Made by a program: the position numbers and the translations under genes. 64,000 nt of DNA from NCBI RefSeq assembly GCF_008806755.1, contig NZ_WAAU01000030.1, forward strand, positions 97,702 to 161,701, given 5' to 3'. This document shows, in pieces, positions 52,255 through 62,367 of the stretch (positions within the stretch are counted from its first letter, which is position 1; each line of letters opens with the position of its first letter). The stretch is from Tenacibaculum aiptasiae. Lineage in GTDB: Bacteria > Bacteroidota > Bacteroidia > Flavobacteriales > Flavobacteriaceae. The notes beneath the pieces were generated by a model. The model was not told where the DNA came from and ran no database searches. It saw only the letters and a program-made list of their open reading frames with translations.

Positions 52255-53643
52255 ATGCAAAACGTTAAAGAATATATTGCTCAACATAAAGATAGATTTA
52301 TCAATGAGCTAATCGAATTATTAAAAATACCTTCGGTAAGTGCAGACCCTGCCTATAACCAAGATGTATTAAATACAGCTGATGCTGTGAAAGATAGCTT
52401 AGAAAAAGCTGGATGTGATAACGTAGAAATATGTGAAACTCCTGGTTACCCTATTGTTTATGGAGAAAAAATTATAGATCCAAACTTACCAACTGTTTTA
52501 GTGTACGGACATTACGATGTACAACCTGCAGACCCTATTGAATTATGGGACTCTCCTGCTTTTGAACCTGTAATTAAAAAAACAGACATTCATCCTGATG
52601 GTGCTATTTTTGCACGTGGTGCTTGCGACGACAAAGGACAAATGTACATGCATGTAAAAGCATTAGAATACATGACCTCTACTGGAAATTTACCTTGTAA
52701 CGTAAAGTTTATGATTGAAGGTGAAGAAGAAGTTGGTTCTGAAAGTTTAGCTTGGTTTGTGCCTAGAAATAAAGAGAAATTAGCGAACGATGTTATTTTA
52801 ATTTCTGATACAGGAATGATTGCTAACGATATTCCATCAATCACTACTGGTTTACGTGGTTTAAGTTATGTCGAAGTTGAAGTTACAGGTCCTAACCGTG
52901 ACTTACATTCTGGTTTGTATGGAGGTGCTGTAGCAAACCCAATAAACATTTTAACGAATATGATTGCTTCTTTACATGATGAGAACAACCATATTACCAT
53001 TCCTGGTTTTTACGATAAAGTAGAAGAGTTATCGAGAGAAGAGCGTGATGAAATGGCAAAAGCTCCTTTTTCTTTACAAGAATACAAAGATGCCTTAGAT
53101 ATTGACGATGTACACGGTGAAGCTGGTTACACAACCAACGAACGTAACTCTATTCGTCCTACTTTAGATGTAAATGGAATTTGGGGTGGTTATACTGGTG
53201 AAGGTGCCAAAACTGTAATCGCTTCTAAAGCTTATGCTAAAATTTCTATGCGTTTAGTTCCTGGGCAAGATTGGGAAGAAATTACTGAATTGTTTAAGAA
53301 ACACTTTGAAAGCATTGCTCCAAAATCGGTAAAAGTAGTTGTTACTCCTCACCACGGTGGACAAGGATATGTAACTCCTATAGACAATATTGGCTATCAA
53401 GCTGCTAGTAAAGCGTATCAAGAAACATTTGGCGTAACTCCAATTCCACAACGTAGCGGAGGAAGTATTCCTATTGTAGCTTTATTTGAACAAGAATTAA
53501 AAAGTAAAACCATTTTAATGGGATTCGGATTAAACTCTGATGCGATTCACTCTCCAAACGAACATTTTGGTGTTTGGAACTACTTAAAAGGAATTGAAAC
53601 CATTCCTTATTTTTATCAATACTTTACAGAGTTATCTAAATAA
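52255..53643 (+). CDS. M20-family dipeptidase
   Basis: Zinc-dependent peptidase of the CNDP/PepV-like M20 group, about 462 aa. GHYDVQPADPIELWDSPAF (His and Asp ligands), RGACDDKGQMY, EGEEEVGSESL and GGSIPIVALFE are present. I use the ATG at 52255 (MQNVKEYIAQHKDRF); a longer frame would run back into the tRNA gene. Cytoplasmic, no signal. Ends in a clear terminator. Confidence 0.94.
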   Translation: MQNVKEYIAQHKDRFINELIELLKIPSVSADPAYNQDVLNTADAVKDSLEKAGCDNVEICETPGYPIVYGEKIIDPNLPTVLVYGHYDVQPADPIELWDSPAFEPVIKKTDIHPDGAIFARGACDDKGQMYMHVKALEYMTSTGNLPCNVKFMIEGEEEVGSESLAWFVPRNKEKLANDVILISDTGMIANDIPSITTGLRGLSYVEVEVTGPNRDLHSGLYGGAVANPINILTNMIASLHDENNHITIPGFYDKVEELSREERDEMAKAPFSLQEYKDALDIDDVHGEAGYTTNERNSIRPTLDVNGIWGGYTGEGAKTVIASKAYAKISMRLVPGQDWEEITELFKKHFESIAPKSVKVVVTPHHGGQGYVTPIDNIGYQAASKAYQETFGVTPIPQRSGGSIPIVALFEQELKSKTILMGFGLNSDAIHSPNEHFGVWNYLKGIETIPYFYQYFTELSK

Positions 53644-53646
53644 ATT

Positions 53647-53681
53647 AAAAATCCCACATACTAATATGTGGGATTTTTCTT
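53647..53681. terminator. Bidirectional intrinsic terminator
   Basis: AAAATCCCACATA / TATGTGGGATTTT with T-run, between the convergent peptidase and secreted-protein genes. Confidence 0.9.
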
Positions 53682-53687
53682 TTGATA

Positions 53688-54239
53688 CTATCTCGTTGCT
53701 CTCTTATAAGCTTCTTTTGCTAATTCTAAAGCTTTCTCTGCTTCTTTAACTCGCTTTTTCTTTGCTTTCGTAGGGTCTTCGTTATTTACAATGTATTTTA
53801 AGTTTTCTACTATTTTTTCAATCTTGTTTTGAAACTTTCTGGAAGTCAAATCTCTATCTACAAAAATTCTGACACCTCCTTCTGAAACTTTACATTTAAA
53901 TGCTTCCTCATCATTTTTTTCAATTTTCCAAAAAGTTAAATTATTGGTGTTGGTAAACTTCATTCCATCAAGATTGTCTTGCAAGTATCTCGATACATTA
54001 TTTGTTAGTTTATCTCTATAAGAGGCTCTAAATTTAAACGTTGAATTGGTTTTCTTTACAGAAATAGAACTTGAACCACTATCATGATTACTTGATGAAT
54101 TTGTGTAAGTAGTACTCTGTGTTACACTATACGTTGTTGATGTTGATGGCGGTGTAGGTGGCGTTGGTGGTGTTTGAGCACTTAATGTAAATGCTGTTAA
54201 GAAAATTGCTGTGATTGTTACTGTTACTAAAGTTTTCAT
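53688..54239 (-). CDS. Secreted protein with C-terminal coiled coil, unknown function
   Basis: 183 aa. Signal peptide MKTLVTVTITAIFLTAFTLSAQ, then a Pro/Thr/Ser-rich stretch (TPPTPPTPPSTSTT), a small folded part and a charged helical tail (KAKKKRVKEAEKALELAKEAYKRATR). No family recognised. It lies after a two-component system and may be its target. Confidence 0.7.
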   Translation of the reverse strand: MKTLVTVTITAIFLTAFTLSAQTPPTPPTPPSTSTTYSVTQSTTYTNSSSNHDSGSSSISVKKTNSTFKFRASYRDKLTNNVSRYLQDNLDGMKFTNTNNLTFWKIEKNDEEAFKCKVSEGGVRIFVDRDLTSRKFQNKIEKIVENLKYIVNNEDPTKAKKKRVKEAEKALELAKEAYKRATR

Positions 54240-54341
54240 ATGTATTTGTTTTTAAAATTAAACCTTGTTTTTAGTCAATAAAATGACTGTCTCTATAATT
54301 TTGAGTTATAGAAATTCTATTATTTTAATATGTAATTGTGT

Positions 54342-55040
54342 TTATTTTTCTTGAGAAGCTATCTTAAATTCTAGTCCTACTCCTCTTATGCCTTCAATTT
54401 TTATATTCGCATCATCTTTAAAGTATTTCCGTAGTCTGCTTATAAAAACATCCATACTTCTCCCTGAGAAAAAATCGTCAGTATTCCATACTGCATTCAA
54501 TATTTCGTCTCTTTTCAATAATTGATTTTTATGAGTAAACAAAAACTGAATTAATTCGGCTTCTTTTTCAGTTAGTCTTTGTGTATTGCCCTGTAATTTT
54601 AATGTTAGCTTTTGTGGATTAAAATCGTAATTCCCAATTTTAAAACTATCTGTTATTATTACATTGGTATTGCTTTGTTGACTCCTTTTTATAATATTTT
54701 GTAACCTGAGAATAAGTTCGTCCGCTTCAAAAGGCTTAATGATATAATCGTCTGCACCTAGTTTCAATCCTTTAATTTTATCCTCCTTTTGGTTACGTGC
54801 CGTTAAAAAGATAAATGGAACTTCAGGATACTTTTCTATTATCTTTTCTGCCAGTGAAAAACCGTCTAACTTAGGCATCATCACATCAAAAACACAAATA
54901 TCAAATGTTTCATCCATAGCTATATGCAATGCCTCTTCTCCATTCTTTGCCCAAGTAACATTGAAATTATGCAACGTTAAATACTGCTTTAAAATATTTC
55001 CAAAATCGATATCATCTTCAGCTAATAATACTTTTTTCAT
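54342..55040 (-). CDS. OmpR-family response regulator
   Basis: 232 aa. Receiver domain with acidic pocket (LAEDDID), phosphorylation Asp in CVFDVMMPKLDG and Lys in YIIKPFEADEL; C-terminal OmpR winged helix (RLTEKEAELIQFLFTHKNQLLKRDEILNAVW; GRSMDVFISRLRKYF). Two bases after the histidine kinase gene, so the pair is one system. Confidence 0.95.
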   Translation of the reverse strand: MKKVLLAEDDIDFGNILKQYLTLHNFNVTWAKNGEEALHIAMDETFDICVFDVMMPKLDGFSLAEKIIEKYPEVPFIFLTARNQKEDKIKGLKLGADDYIIKPFEADELILRLQNIIKRSQQSNTNVIITDSFKIGNYDFNPQKLTLKLQGNTQRLTEKEAELIQFLFTHKNQLLKRDEILNAVWNTDDFFSGRSMDVFISRLRKYFKDDANIKIEGIRGVGLEFKIASQEK

Positions 55041-55041
55041 C

Positions 55042-56397
55042 TTACATAGGAATTTTAATTGTTATGACTGTGCCTTTTTCTAGTTCGCTATCTAATTGGA
55101 TAGTTCCTTGATGTGCCTTTACAATTTGCTTTACATAATACAGTCCTAAACCTAAACCTTTTACATTATGTATGGTTGTATTGTTTACTCTATAAAATTT
55201 ATCAAATATTTTTTTGTGATCCTTTTTCGCAATCCCAATACCATTATCTTTTATTATTAATACACCATGGTTGTTTTCTTTTTTCAGGCTAATATCTATT
55301 GTATCTCCTCCATATTTAACGGCATTGTCTAATAAATTTAAAATGGCTGTATTAAAATGAAAAATATCTAAATTTAAATTTATCTCAGGTTCAGAACATT
55401 CAAACGAGATAGATACTTCCTCCTTTTGAATTTTATAATCATCAATCATGTTTTTTAAATGATATTGAAGAACTACATTTTCCTTATGCAGATTGATTTG
55501 TTCAAATCCCAACGAATTATTTACCACTTGATCTATTAAATTTTGCAATCGAACACGCTGCCTATTAATTGTACTAATCACCGATTGAAACATTTCTTTA
55601 TTATCCGCTATATTTTTCTGTTGCAATGTTTTTGTTGCAATACTTAAAGTAGCTAAAGGTGTCTTTAATTCGTGTGTAATATTATTTACAAAATCGGTTT
55701 TAATATCAGCATTCTTTTTCTGTTTTATCAAGCTATACAATGCATAAGTAAACAACCCAATTACTGCTATTATTGACAAAAAGCTTAGCAAAAGCACCCA
55801 AAACATACGTTTAAAAATTTCACTCTTCCAATTTATAATATCTATATAGCTTCTGGTTTTTATTTTAAAACCAATATTATTTTTTTCACTGCCTTCATTA
55901 ACCGTTTTACTCACAGTTTCCCAGTCACTTTTATTATAAAAGAAACGTGTTTTTGGATTTAGCTCTTTACCATATAATAAAACCGATTCATTATTTAGTA
56001 TTGTATCATTCACTTTCCCTAATAAAATAACCGTTGTTATTTCTTTTTGAAAATCTACAGGAAATAATAATTTCTTTGTTCTTATTTTCTCTTCAAAGTA
56101 AGCTACAAACTGTTTATTTATACTATCTCTATGAAAAGAAAACCTTTCAAGCAATTCTCCTTTTGTAATTTTCCCTTCCTTATAGCTTTGAGCATTTTTT
56201 TTTAGTTTTACTAAATATCGGGTATCCCAATCTGGGCTATCATCAGTTTCTATAAATGCTAAGTCCTTTTTTACTTCATTAAAAAACAAGTCACGCTGCA
56301 ACGTAAAAGTGTTTTTTATTAATGAATATTGTATTGTAGATAAGGTTACAATAGCTATTATTGATACAATTATTAATATATTTATTCTTCCTTTCAT
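55042..56397 (-). CDS. Sensor histidine kinase
   Basis: About 451 aa from the ATG at 56397 (MKGRINILIIVSII); 37 more codons upstream are possible but lie over the promoter. Two membrane helices (INILIIVSIIAIVTLSTIQ and VLLLSFLSIIAVIGLFTYAL) flank a periplasmic sensor of about 180 aa. H-box NNITHELKTPLATL, N-box LNLLDNAVKYG, G-boxes DNGIGIAKKD and KGLGLGLYYVKQI. Paired with the response regulator; signal unknown. -7 TATTTTTG on the minus strand at 56410-56403. Confidence 0.93.
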   Translation of the reverse strand: MKGRINILIIVSIIAIVTLSTIQYSLIKNTFTLQRDLFFNEVKKDLAFIETDDSPDWDTRYLVKLKKNAQSYKEGKITKGELLERFSFHRDSINKQFVAYFEEKIRTKKLLFPVDFQKEITTVILLGKVNDTILNNESVLLYGKELNPKTRFFYNKSDWETVSKTVNEGSEKNNIGFKIKTRSYIDIINWKSEIFKRMFWVLLLSFLSIIAVIGLFTYALYSLIKQKKNADIKTDFVNNITHELKTPLATLSIATKTLQQKNIADNKEMFQSVISTINRQRVRLQNLIDQVVNNSLGFEQINLHKENVVLQYHLKNMIDDYKIQKEEVSISFECSEPEINLNLDIFHFNTAILNLLDNAVKYGGDTIDISLKKENNHGVLIIKDNGIGIAKKDHKKIFDKFYRVNNTTIHNVKGLGLGLYYVKQIVKAHQGTIQLDSELEKGTVITIKIPM

Positions 56398-56573
56398 TAC
56401 TCCAAAAATAGTGTAAACTTCTTGTAAAAATGCATGTTTATAGACCGTTAACCTTGCATTAACCGTTAACAGAAACCTTATTAACATAAATGAGCTATAA
56501 AGTCTCATTATTTATTATTGAATAAAGCTGCTTAGAACAATATCTATTACTTAAATAAAAATAAAATTATGTT

Positions 56574-56600
56574 AAAAGCCTCACAATGTGAGGCTTTTTT
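56574..56600 (+). terminator. Terminator-like hairpin in a divergent gap
   Basis: AAAAGCCTCACA / TGTGAGGCTTTTTT with a T-run on the plus strand, 48 bp before the DUF4407 start codon. No plus-strand gene ends upstream of it, so it ends an unseen RNA or attenuates the next gene. Confidence 0.7.
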
Positions 56601-56647
56601 GTAACATTCTTTTCAAACTATCGTTCTTATTGTATAAGCTTATATTC

Positions 56648-57748
56648 ATGATCAAAGATTTTTTCCTCTTATGCTCTGGTGTGGATCAGAATTTAATTAA
56701 TGATTGCTCCAACGGAGAACAAAACAAGTACGCTGGTATTGGCGCTACAGTTTTTTTTACTGCTCTTATGGCTACCATAGCTTGTAGCTATGCCTTATAT
56801 ACTGTTTTTGACAACTTATATTCATCAATCTTTTTTGGATTCTTATGGGGATTATTAATTTTTAATTTAGACCGCTTCATAGTTTCTACTATAAAAAAGA
56901 GAGACTCTAAACGTCAAGAAATTCTACAAGTAATTCCTCGCTTATTGTTAGCACTCATCATTGCTATGGTTATTTCTAAACCTCTAGAGCTAAAAATATT
57001 TGAAAAGGAAATTAATCAAGTTTTGTTAACTGAAAAAAACCAAATGACTTTAGACAACAAAACTCAAATAGCACAACAGTTTACTCCTGAGATTAACAAA
57101 ATAAAAGAAGACATAGAAGCTTTAAAAACTGAAATTATAGAAAAACAAAAAGAAACTGATACTTTGTATGAAACCTATATAGCAGAAGCTGAAGGAAGAA
57201 AAGGCACTAAACTTCTAGGAAAAGGTCCTGTTTATAAAGAAAAAAGAGAAAAACATGATGCTTCTTTAGCTGAACTAAACGAATTGAAAAAAGCAAATTC
57301 TGAAAAGATTAGCCAAAAAGAAAATGCTATTACCGATTTACTTGAAAAACAGAAATTAATGGAAACACAAACACAACCTATTATTTCTAGTTTTGATGGT
57401 TTAATGGCAAGGATAAATGCTTTAAACAAATTACCTTGGCTACCTTCTTTCTTTATTTTCCTATTATTTCTTGCCATAGAAACTGCTCCTATATTTTCAA
57501 AGTTAATAAGCCCAAAAGGAGAATACGATTTTAAATTAGAAAATCAAGAATCGCTTGTAAGAACATGGATTCAGCAACAAGTGCATCAAAGGGAAGCTAT
57601 TTTACAAACCGATGTTGACCTTAACAATAAAATTTATTCTGATTTAAAAACAGAAGAGGAAATTTATAGTTACAAACAGAAAATAGCTCGTAATTTATTA
57701 AAACTACAAGCAGATTCTTTTTATAAAAACCAACAAGAGATTTTATAA
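56648..57748 (+). CDS. DUF4407 membrane protein
   Basis: About 366 aa from the ATG at 56648 (MIKDFFLLCSGVDQNLI). Helices at TVFFTALMATIACSYALY, FFGFLWGLLIFNLDRFIV, LLLALIIAMVISKPL and FFIFLLFLAIETAPIF; between the third and fourth is a long coiled coil (about 130 aa). RFIVSTIKK and SKPLELKIFEKEI are DUF4407 signatures. Function unknown. Confidence 0.87.
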   Translation: MIKDFFLLCSGVDQNLINDCSNGEQNKYAGIGATVFFTALMATIACSYALYTVFDNLYSSIFFGFLWGLLIFNLDRFIVSTIKKRDSKRQEILQVIPRLLLALIIAMVISKPLELKIFEKEINQVLLTEKNQMTLDNKTQIAQQFTPEINKIKEDIEALKTEIIEKQKETDTLYETYIAEAEGRKGTKLLGKGPVYKEKREKHDASLAELNELKKANSEKISQKENAITDLLEKQKLMETQTQPIISSFDGLMARINALNKLPWLPSFFIFLLFLAIETAPIFSKLISPKGEYDFKLENQESLVRTWIQQQVHQREAILQTDVDLNNKIYSDLKTEEEIYSYKQKIARNLLKLQADSFYKNQQEIL

Positions 57749-57780
57749 AACGATTAATTAAGTTTTTAATGCTTTTTTTC

Positions 57781-57788
57781 TACCTTTG
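57781..57788 (+). promoter_or_regulatory. -7 promoter element before the DUF3857 pair
   Basis: TACCTTTG fits TAnnTTTG, 25 bp before the ATG at 57814. Confidence 0.5.
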
Positions 57789-57813
57789 TTTTCGCTAATC
57801 AAAAAAAAATTGC

Positions 57814-59724
57814 ATGAAAAAAATAGGTTACGTTATCGTAATGATAATGTTATTGCTATGTACTAGCCTCTTCTCTCAGAACGCACAACTCTCTTCCTTA
57901 CTTATCCCTATTGAGTTAAAAGAAAATGCTAATGCTGTAATTAGACATAACGAAATTACAGTAAATGTTTTGGCTGTTGATGAAATGATAGTCAAAGAAA
58001 AAAGAATAGTTACCGTTTTTAATAAATATGGAAAAACACATGTAGATGCCTATAAAAACTATAATGAAGACACTAAGATATCTAAGCTAACAGCGATTAT
58101 TTATGATAACTTAGGAAATAAGATTAAGAAATACTCTAAAAATGACTTCCAAGATGTTAGTGCCATTGATGGAGGAACTTTATACTCTGATTCAAGAGTA
58201 AAGTTTTTAGAATACACACCTACATCCTATCCTTATACCGTAGTTTTTGAATCTGAATACAAAAACTCCTCAACAGGTTTTATACCAAGATGGTTTCCTA
58301 TTGAAAGTTATAATTTGGCTATTGAAAAGAACATTTATCAATTAAATAATCCTAAAAATATTCCCTTTAGGAAAAGAGAAAAAAATTTTGATGGGTACTC
58401 TATTGAAAATACCTCAAGTGAGTTTAATTTAAAATATACGTTAACTAACCAAAAACCTATAAAGTACGAAAGGTATACCGTTAATTTTGACGATTTTTCA
58501 CCTAACCTTTCCGTTTCATTCAATCAATTTAGTTTAAAAGGCATAACTGGTAAAGCTGAAAACTGGAAAGAATTTGGTAGCTGGATGTACAATAAATTAA
58601 TAGTAAACAGAAATCAGTTATCCCCAGCTACAATAGAAAAAGTGAAAAGCTTAGTTAAAGGTGTAGATTCTCCTATTGAAAAAGCAAAAATCATTTATGA
58701 TTATGTTCAAAACAAAACTAGATATATAAGTGTACAAGTAGATATTGGAGGCTGGGAACCAATTGCTGCAAATAAAGTTGATGAAGTAAGCTATGGAGAT
58801 TGTAAAGGTTTAACAAACTATACAAAAGCTCTTTTAGATGTTGTAGGCGTTAAATCATATCATACAATTGTATATGCTCAAAAATATAAAAATATAGATA
58901 AGGATTTCACAGCTCTTCAAGGAAATCATATGATATTAAATATCCCTAATGAAGGAAATGATATATGGTTAGAATGTACAAGTCAAACAAATCCTTTTGG
59001 ATTTTTAGGTGATTTTACTGATGATAGAGATGTTTTAGTAGTTACTCCTCAAGGTGGAATTATTAAAAGAACTCCTGCCTATATTAACGAAAACAATCTA
59101 CAAACGATTAAGGCCAATATCAATTTGTTAGATAACGGAAACATAAATGCTTCTGTAACAAGAAAATCTTATGGTACTCAGTATAGCGACAAATACAGTA
59201 TTGAGAATTATCCTCATAAAAAACTAAAAAAATACTACACTTCTAATGTATGGGATTATAACAACAATTTAGAAATTGAAAGTATAAAACATACAAATGA
59301 TAAAGACAAAATTGAATTTACAGAAAAAGTAAATATTAAAATTGAAAAATTCGCAACCCTAAGAGATAGCAGTTATTTATTTAAACTTAATGTATTCAAT
59401 AGAATTACTGGGGTGCCAAAAAAATACAGAAAAAGACAAAGACCTTTAAACATAGAAAGAGGGTTTACCGATAAAGATGAATTTATATTTAAGATTCCTA
59501 AAGGCTACTCTATTATAAATTTACCTGACAATAAAAGTATTGATAATAAGTTTGGAACCTACAAATTAACATTAGAAAAAATTGATGAAACTTCTTTTAA
59601 ATATATCAGAGAGTTTTCTCTTAAAAAAGGAATCCATCCAAAAGAAGATTATAAAGCCTATAGAAAGTTTAGAAAAAAAGTTACTAAACTCGACAACTTA
59701 AGAACTGAATTAATAAAAAAATAA
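57814..59724 (+). CDS. DUF3857 / transglutaminase-like secreted protein (copy 1)
   Basis: 636 aa. Signal peptide (YVIVMIMLLLCTSLFSQ). N-terminal DUF3857 beta domain (FNKYGKTHVDAYKNYNEDTKISKLTAIIYDNLG), then a transglutaminase core with Cys in YGDCKGLTNYTKALL near residue 326 and His in GNHMILNIP, followed by a DUF3858-like tail. Looks catalytically competent. Often near peptidoglycan or surface genes in Bacteroidota; role unclear. Six bases before its paralogue. Confidence 0.88.
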   Translation: MKKIGYVIVMIMLLLCTSLFSQNAQLSSLLIPIELKENANAVIRHNEITVNVLAVDEMIVKEKRIVTVFNKYGKTHVDAYKNYNEDTKISKLTAIIYDNLGNKIKKYSKNDFQDVSAIDGGTLYSDSRVKFLEYTPTSYPYTVVFESEYKNSSTGFIPRWFPIESYNLAIEKNIYQLNNPKNIPFRKREKNFDGYSIENTSSEFNLKYTLTNQKPIKYERYTVNFDDFSPNLSVSFNQFSLKGITGKAENWKEFGSWMYNKLIVNRNQLSPATIEKVKSLVKGVDSPIEKAKIIYDYVQNKTRYISVQVDIGGWEPIAANKVDEVSYGDCKGLTNYTKALLDVVGVKSYHTIVYAQKYKNIDKDFTALQGNHMILNIPNEGNDIWLECTSQTNPFGFLGDFTDDRDVLVVTPQGGIIKRTPAYINENNLQTIKANINLLDNGNINASVTRKSYGTQYSDKYSIENYPHKKLKKYYTSNVWDYNNNLEIESIKHTNDKDKIEFTEKVNIKIEKFATLRDSSYLFKLNVFNRITGVPKKYRKRQRPLNIERGFTDKDEFIFKIPKGYSIINLPDNKSIDNKFGTYKLTLEKIDETSFKYIREFSLKKGIHPKEDYKAYRKFRKKVTKLDNLRTELIKK

Positions 59725-59730
59725 AACGCT

Positions 59731-61704
59731 ATGAAAAAATTATTATTCATCCTAGCATTAATGCTATCGCTAAAAACAACAGCTCAAAAAGTACAATTTG
59801 GAAAAGTCTCCAAAGAAGAATTAGAGGAAAAACTTTATCCTAGCGATTCTACTATTGACGCCACATATCTTTATAAAAAAAGAAGAACTTATTTTTCTTA
59901 TAATATTAATACGGGGTTTAAAGTAATAACGGAATACCATGAACGAATAAAAATATACACTAAAGAAGGTTTTGATTATGCAAATAAGAAAATAAACTAT
60001 TACCACCCAATTACTGGCGATAAAGAATCTATAAATCATATTAAAGCCTATACCTTTAATTTAGAGAATGGTAAAATTGAAAAACATAAACTTTTAAAGA
60101 AAAATATTTTTGAAGAGAGATTAAACAAATATAGAAAACAAAAAAAGATTGCCTTTCCAAACATAAAAAAAGGATCTGTAATTGAATTAAAATATACTTT
60201 AACTTCACCTCATTGGGATATTAGAACAGTAAATTTTCAATATAAAATACCTATAAAAAAGTTAGATATTAATGTAGTAATACCTGAATATTTTATTTTC
60301 AATAAAATATCAAAAGGTTATTATAGTGTTCCTTTAGTTGAATCACAAAAAAATGGGCAAATTAGCCTCGGTGTTAACAATAAAGTAAGTCATAATTCTA
60401 CAGAATATTCTTTTAAACAAAAAAATGTTCCTGCCATTAATGATAATGAACCTTTTTCTGGGTACATTGATAACTATAGGGGGGGAATAAAGTTTGAATT
60501 ATCTGGAACAAGATTCCCTAATTCTTTCTATAAAAACTACACCACTACTTGGAAAGATGTATGTAAAACAATTTACAAATCTTCAAGTTTTGGTAAAGAG
60601 CTAGAAAAGAAAAATTATTACAAAGATGAATTAACAAACCTTATCAAAACTTCGAAAAATGATTTTGAAAAGGCTTCTTTAATATTCAATTTTATAAAAT
60701 CAAAAATAAAATGGAATAAATATCAAAGTAAATATACTGATCTTGGTGTTAAAAAGGCTTATAAAGATGGAGTTGGAAATTCAGCAGAAATAAACCTTAT
60801 ACTTACATCCATGCTACGACAAGCTGGTTTAGATGCTAATCCAGTTTTAGTAAGCACTAAAAGTAACGGAGTTCCTCTATTTCCTACTAGAGAAGGGTTT
60901 AATTATGTAATTTCAAAAGTTAACTTTCCAAATGAAAAATATATACTTTTAGATGCTACAGAAAAATATTCTCATGCCAATATCCTACCATCTAGAACAC
61001 TAAACTGGTATGGAAAAGAAATTTTTAAAGATGGGGTTTCCAAAGATGTAAATTTAATTCCTTCACTACATACTAAAAACAGCAATATTTTATATGTCAA
61101 AATTGGCGAAACTGGCTCAATTGAAGGAATGTATAGAAAAGCTTTAACAGGTCATTTAGCAATGTTTTATCGTCAAAAAAACAATTTAAAAAAAGATGAA
61201 AGTCAAATAAATAGTTTAGAAGAAAAATATAACATCGAAATTGATGAATTTAAAGTGCTAAATAAAAAAGCTTTAAATAAACCAATTTCTCAATCTATAA
61301 AATTCACTGGTGATAGTTATATAGAAGAAATAAATAATAAATTATATTTTTCACCATTATTCTTTTTAGCGATGACAGAAAACCCGTTTAAAACAGAAGA
61401 AAGAAACTTTCCTGTTGATTACGGAATGCCTTGGTTAGATAGCTTTACAATATCTATTACAATACCTGAAGGATATACTATAGAATCTCATCCTAAAGAA
61501 TTAGCTATTGGTCTACCTGATAACCTTGGAGTTTTTAAATATAAAATCTCAATTTTAGGAAATAAGGTAAAACTTTCTTCAATAACACAAATAAACTCTA
61601 ACATAATTTCACCTCAATATTATAGCTCTTTAAAATTATTTTACAAACAATTAGTTGAGAAGCAAACTGAAAAAATTGTGCTAGTTAAAAAAGCAAAATC
61701 TTAA
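59731..61704 (+). CDS. DUF3857 / degenerate transglutaminase-like secreted protein (copy 2)
   Basis: 657 aa. Signal peptide (KLLFILALMLSLKTTAQ). Same order of domains as copy 1. The core segment reads YKDGVGNSAEINLIL where copy 1 has YGDCKGLT, so the Cys is Gly; the His of GNHMIL is Tyr (FNYVIS). The Asp region (LLDATEKY) remains. It may thus be a non-catalytic partner of copy 1, with which it is co-transcribed. Confidence 0.85.
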   Translation: MKKLLFILALMLSLKTTAQKVQFGKVSKEELEEKLYPSDSTIDATYLYKKRRTYFSYNINTGFKVITEYHERIKIYTKEGFDYANKKINYYHPITGDKESINHIKAYTFNLENGKIEKHKLLKKNIFEERLNKYRKQKKIAFPNIKKGSVIELKYTLTSPHWDIRTVNFQYKIPIKKLDINVVIPEYFIFNKISKGYYSVPLVESQKNGQISLGVNNKVSHNSTEYSFKQKNVPAINDNEPFSGYIDNYRGGIKFELSGTRFPNSFYKNYTTTWKDVCKTIYKSSSFGKELEKKNYYKDELTNLIKTSKNDFEKASLIFNFIKSKIKWNKYQSKYTDLGVKKAYKDGVGNSAEINLILTSMLRQAGLDANPVLVSTKSNGVPLFPTREGFNYVISKVNFPNEKYILLDATEKYSHANILPSRTLNWYGKEIFKDGVSKDVNLIPSLHTKNSNILYVKIGETGSIEGMYRKALTGHLAMFYRQKNNLKKDESQINSLEEKYNIEIDEFKVLNKKALNKPISQSIKFTGDSYIEEINNKLYFSPLFFLAMTENPFKTEERNFPVDYGMPWLDSFTISITIPEGYTIESHPKELAIGLPDNLGVFKYKISILGNKVKLSSITQINSNIISPQYYSSLKLFYKQLVEKQTEKIVLVKKAKS

Positions 61705-61706
61705 AT

Positions 61707-61743
61707 AAAAAAACGAACGATTAGTTAATCGTTCGTTTTTTTT
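61707..61743. terminator. Bidirectional intrinsic terminator
   Basis: AAAACGAACGATTA / TAATCGTTCGTTTT with flanking A and T runs, between the convergent DUF3857 and Lrp genes. Confidence 0.92.
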
Positions 61744-62203
61744 ATAATAATGATATTATATTAGAACTTTTAACTTCTCCTATAGTAAATGTACTATGAG
61801 TACTACCAATATGTTTTAACGCAGTAAGTTTATTTACCATAAACTCGCGATATTCATCCATGTCCTTGACATAAATTTTTAAAATATAGTCATAATCACC
61901 ACTTACATGAAAACACTCAGCTACTTCATCTAATTTATTAATTTCTCTTTCAAAAGCAGCAATATACTCCTTCGCATGTTTTTCTAATTTAATATGACAA
62001 AAAACCAAGAAAGACTTCCCTACTTTATTTTTATTAATTAAAGCTACATATTGAGTAATTATCTCACTTCTTTCCAGCTTTTTAATTCGTTCATATACTG
62101 CCGTTACCGACAACCCTAACTCTAATGAAAGTTGTTTAGTAGTTTGCTTACTATCTTTTTGAAGTAATTCTAAAAGCTTTTTATCAATTTGATCTAATTT
62201 CAT
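61742..62203 (-). CDS. Lrp/AsnC-family transcriptional regulator (copy 2)
   Basis: 153 aa. Helix-turn-helix (LDQIDKKLLELLQKDSKQTTKQLSLELGLSVTAVYERIKKLE) and RAM domain (GKSFLVFCHIKLEKHAKEY; SGDYDYILKIYVKDM). Divergent from the methionine-gamma-lyase-like gene, which it probably regulates. Clearly paralogous to copy 1 at 29544-30032. Confidence 0.93.
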   Translation of the reverse strand: MKLDQIDKKLLELLQKDSKQTTKQLSLELGLSVTAVYERIKKLERSEIITQYVALINKNKVGKSFLVFCHIKLEKHAKEYIAAFEREINKLDEVAECFHVSGDYDYILKIYVKDMDEYREFMVNKLTALKHIGSTHSTFTIGEVKSSNIISLL

Positions 62204-62367
62204 CTGAAAAATTTACGTTTTTTAAACTTATCAATTTTAAAAAACCATTATAAAAACTAAATATCCAACAAAATAAAGAATAAAAAACTACAAACATCAA
62301 TTTTAATTGATTATTAATCAAAAAAATAAGTCTTTTATAGTCCTATAAACAACTAAACATTTATACA

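Noticed and set aside
52035..52256. A minus-strand reading frame of about 70 codons
   Set aside because: It runs through the tRNA-Leu gene and is a product of the tRNA sequence.
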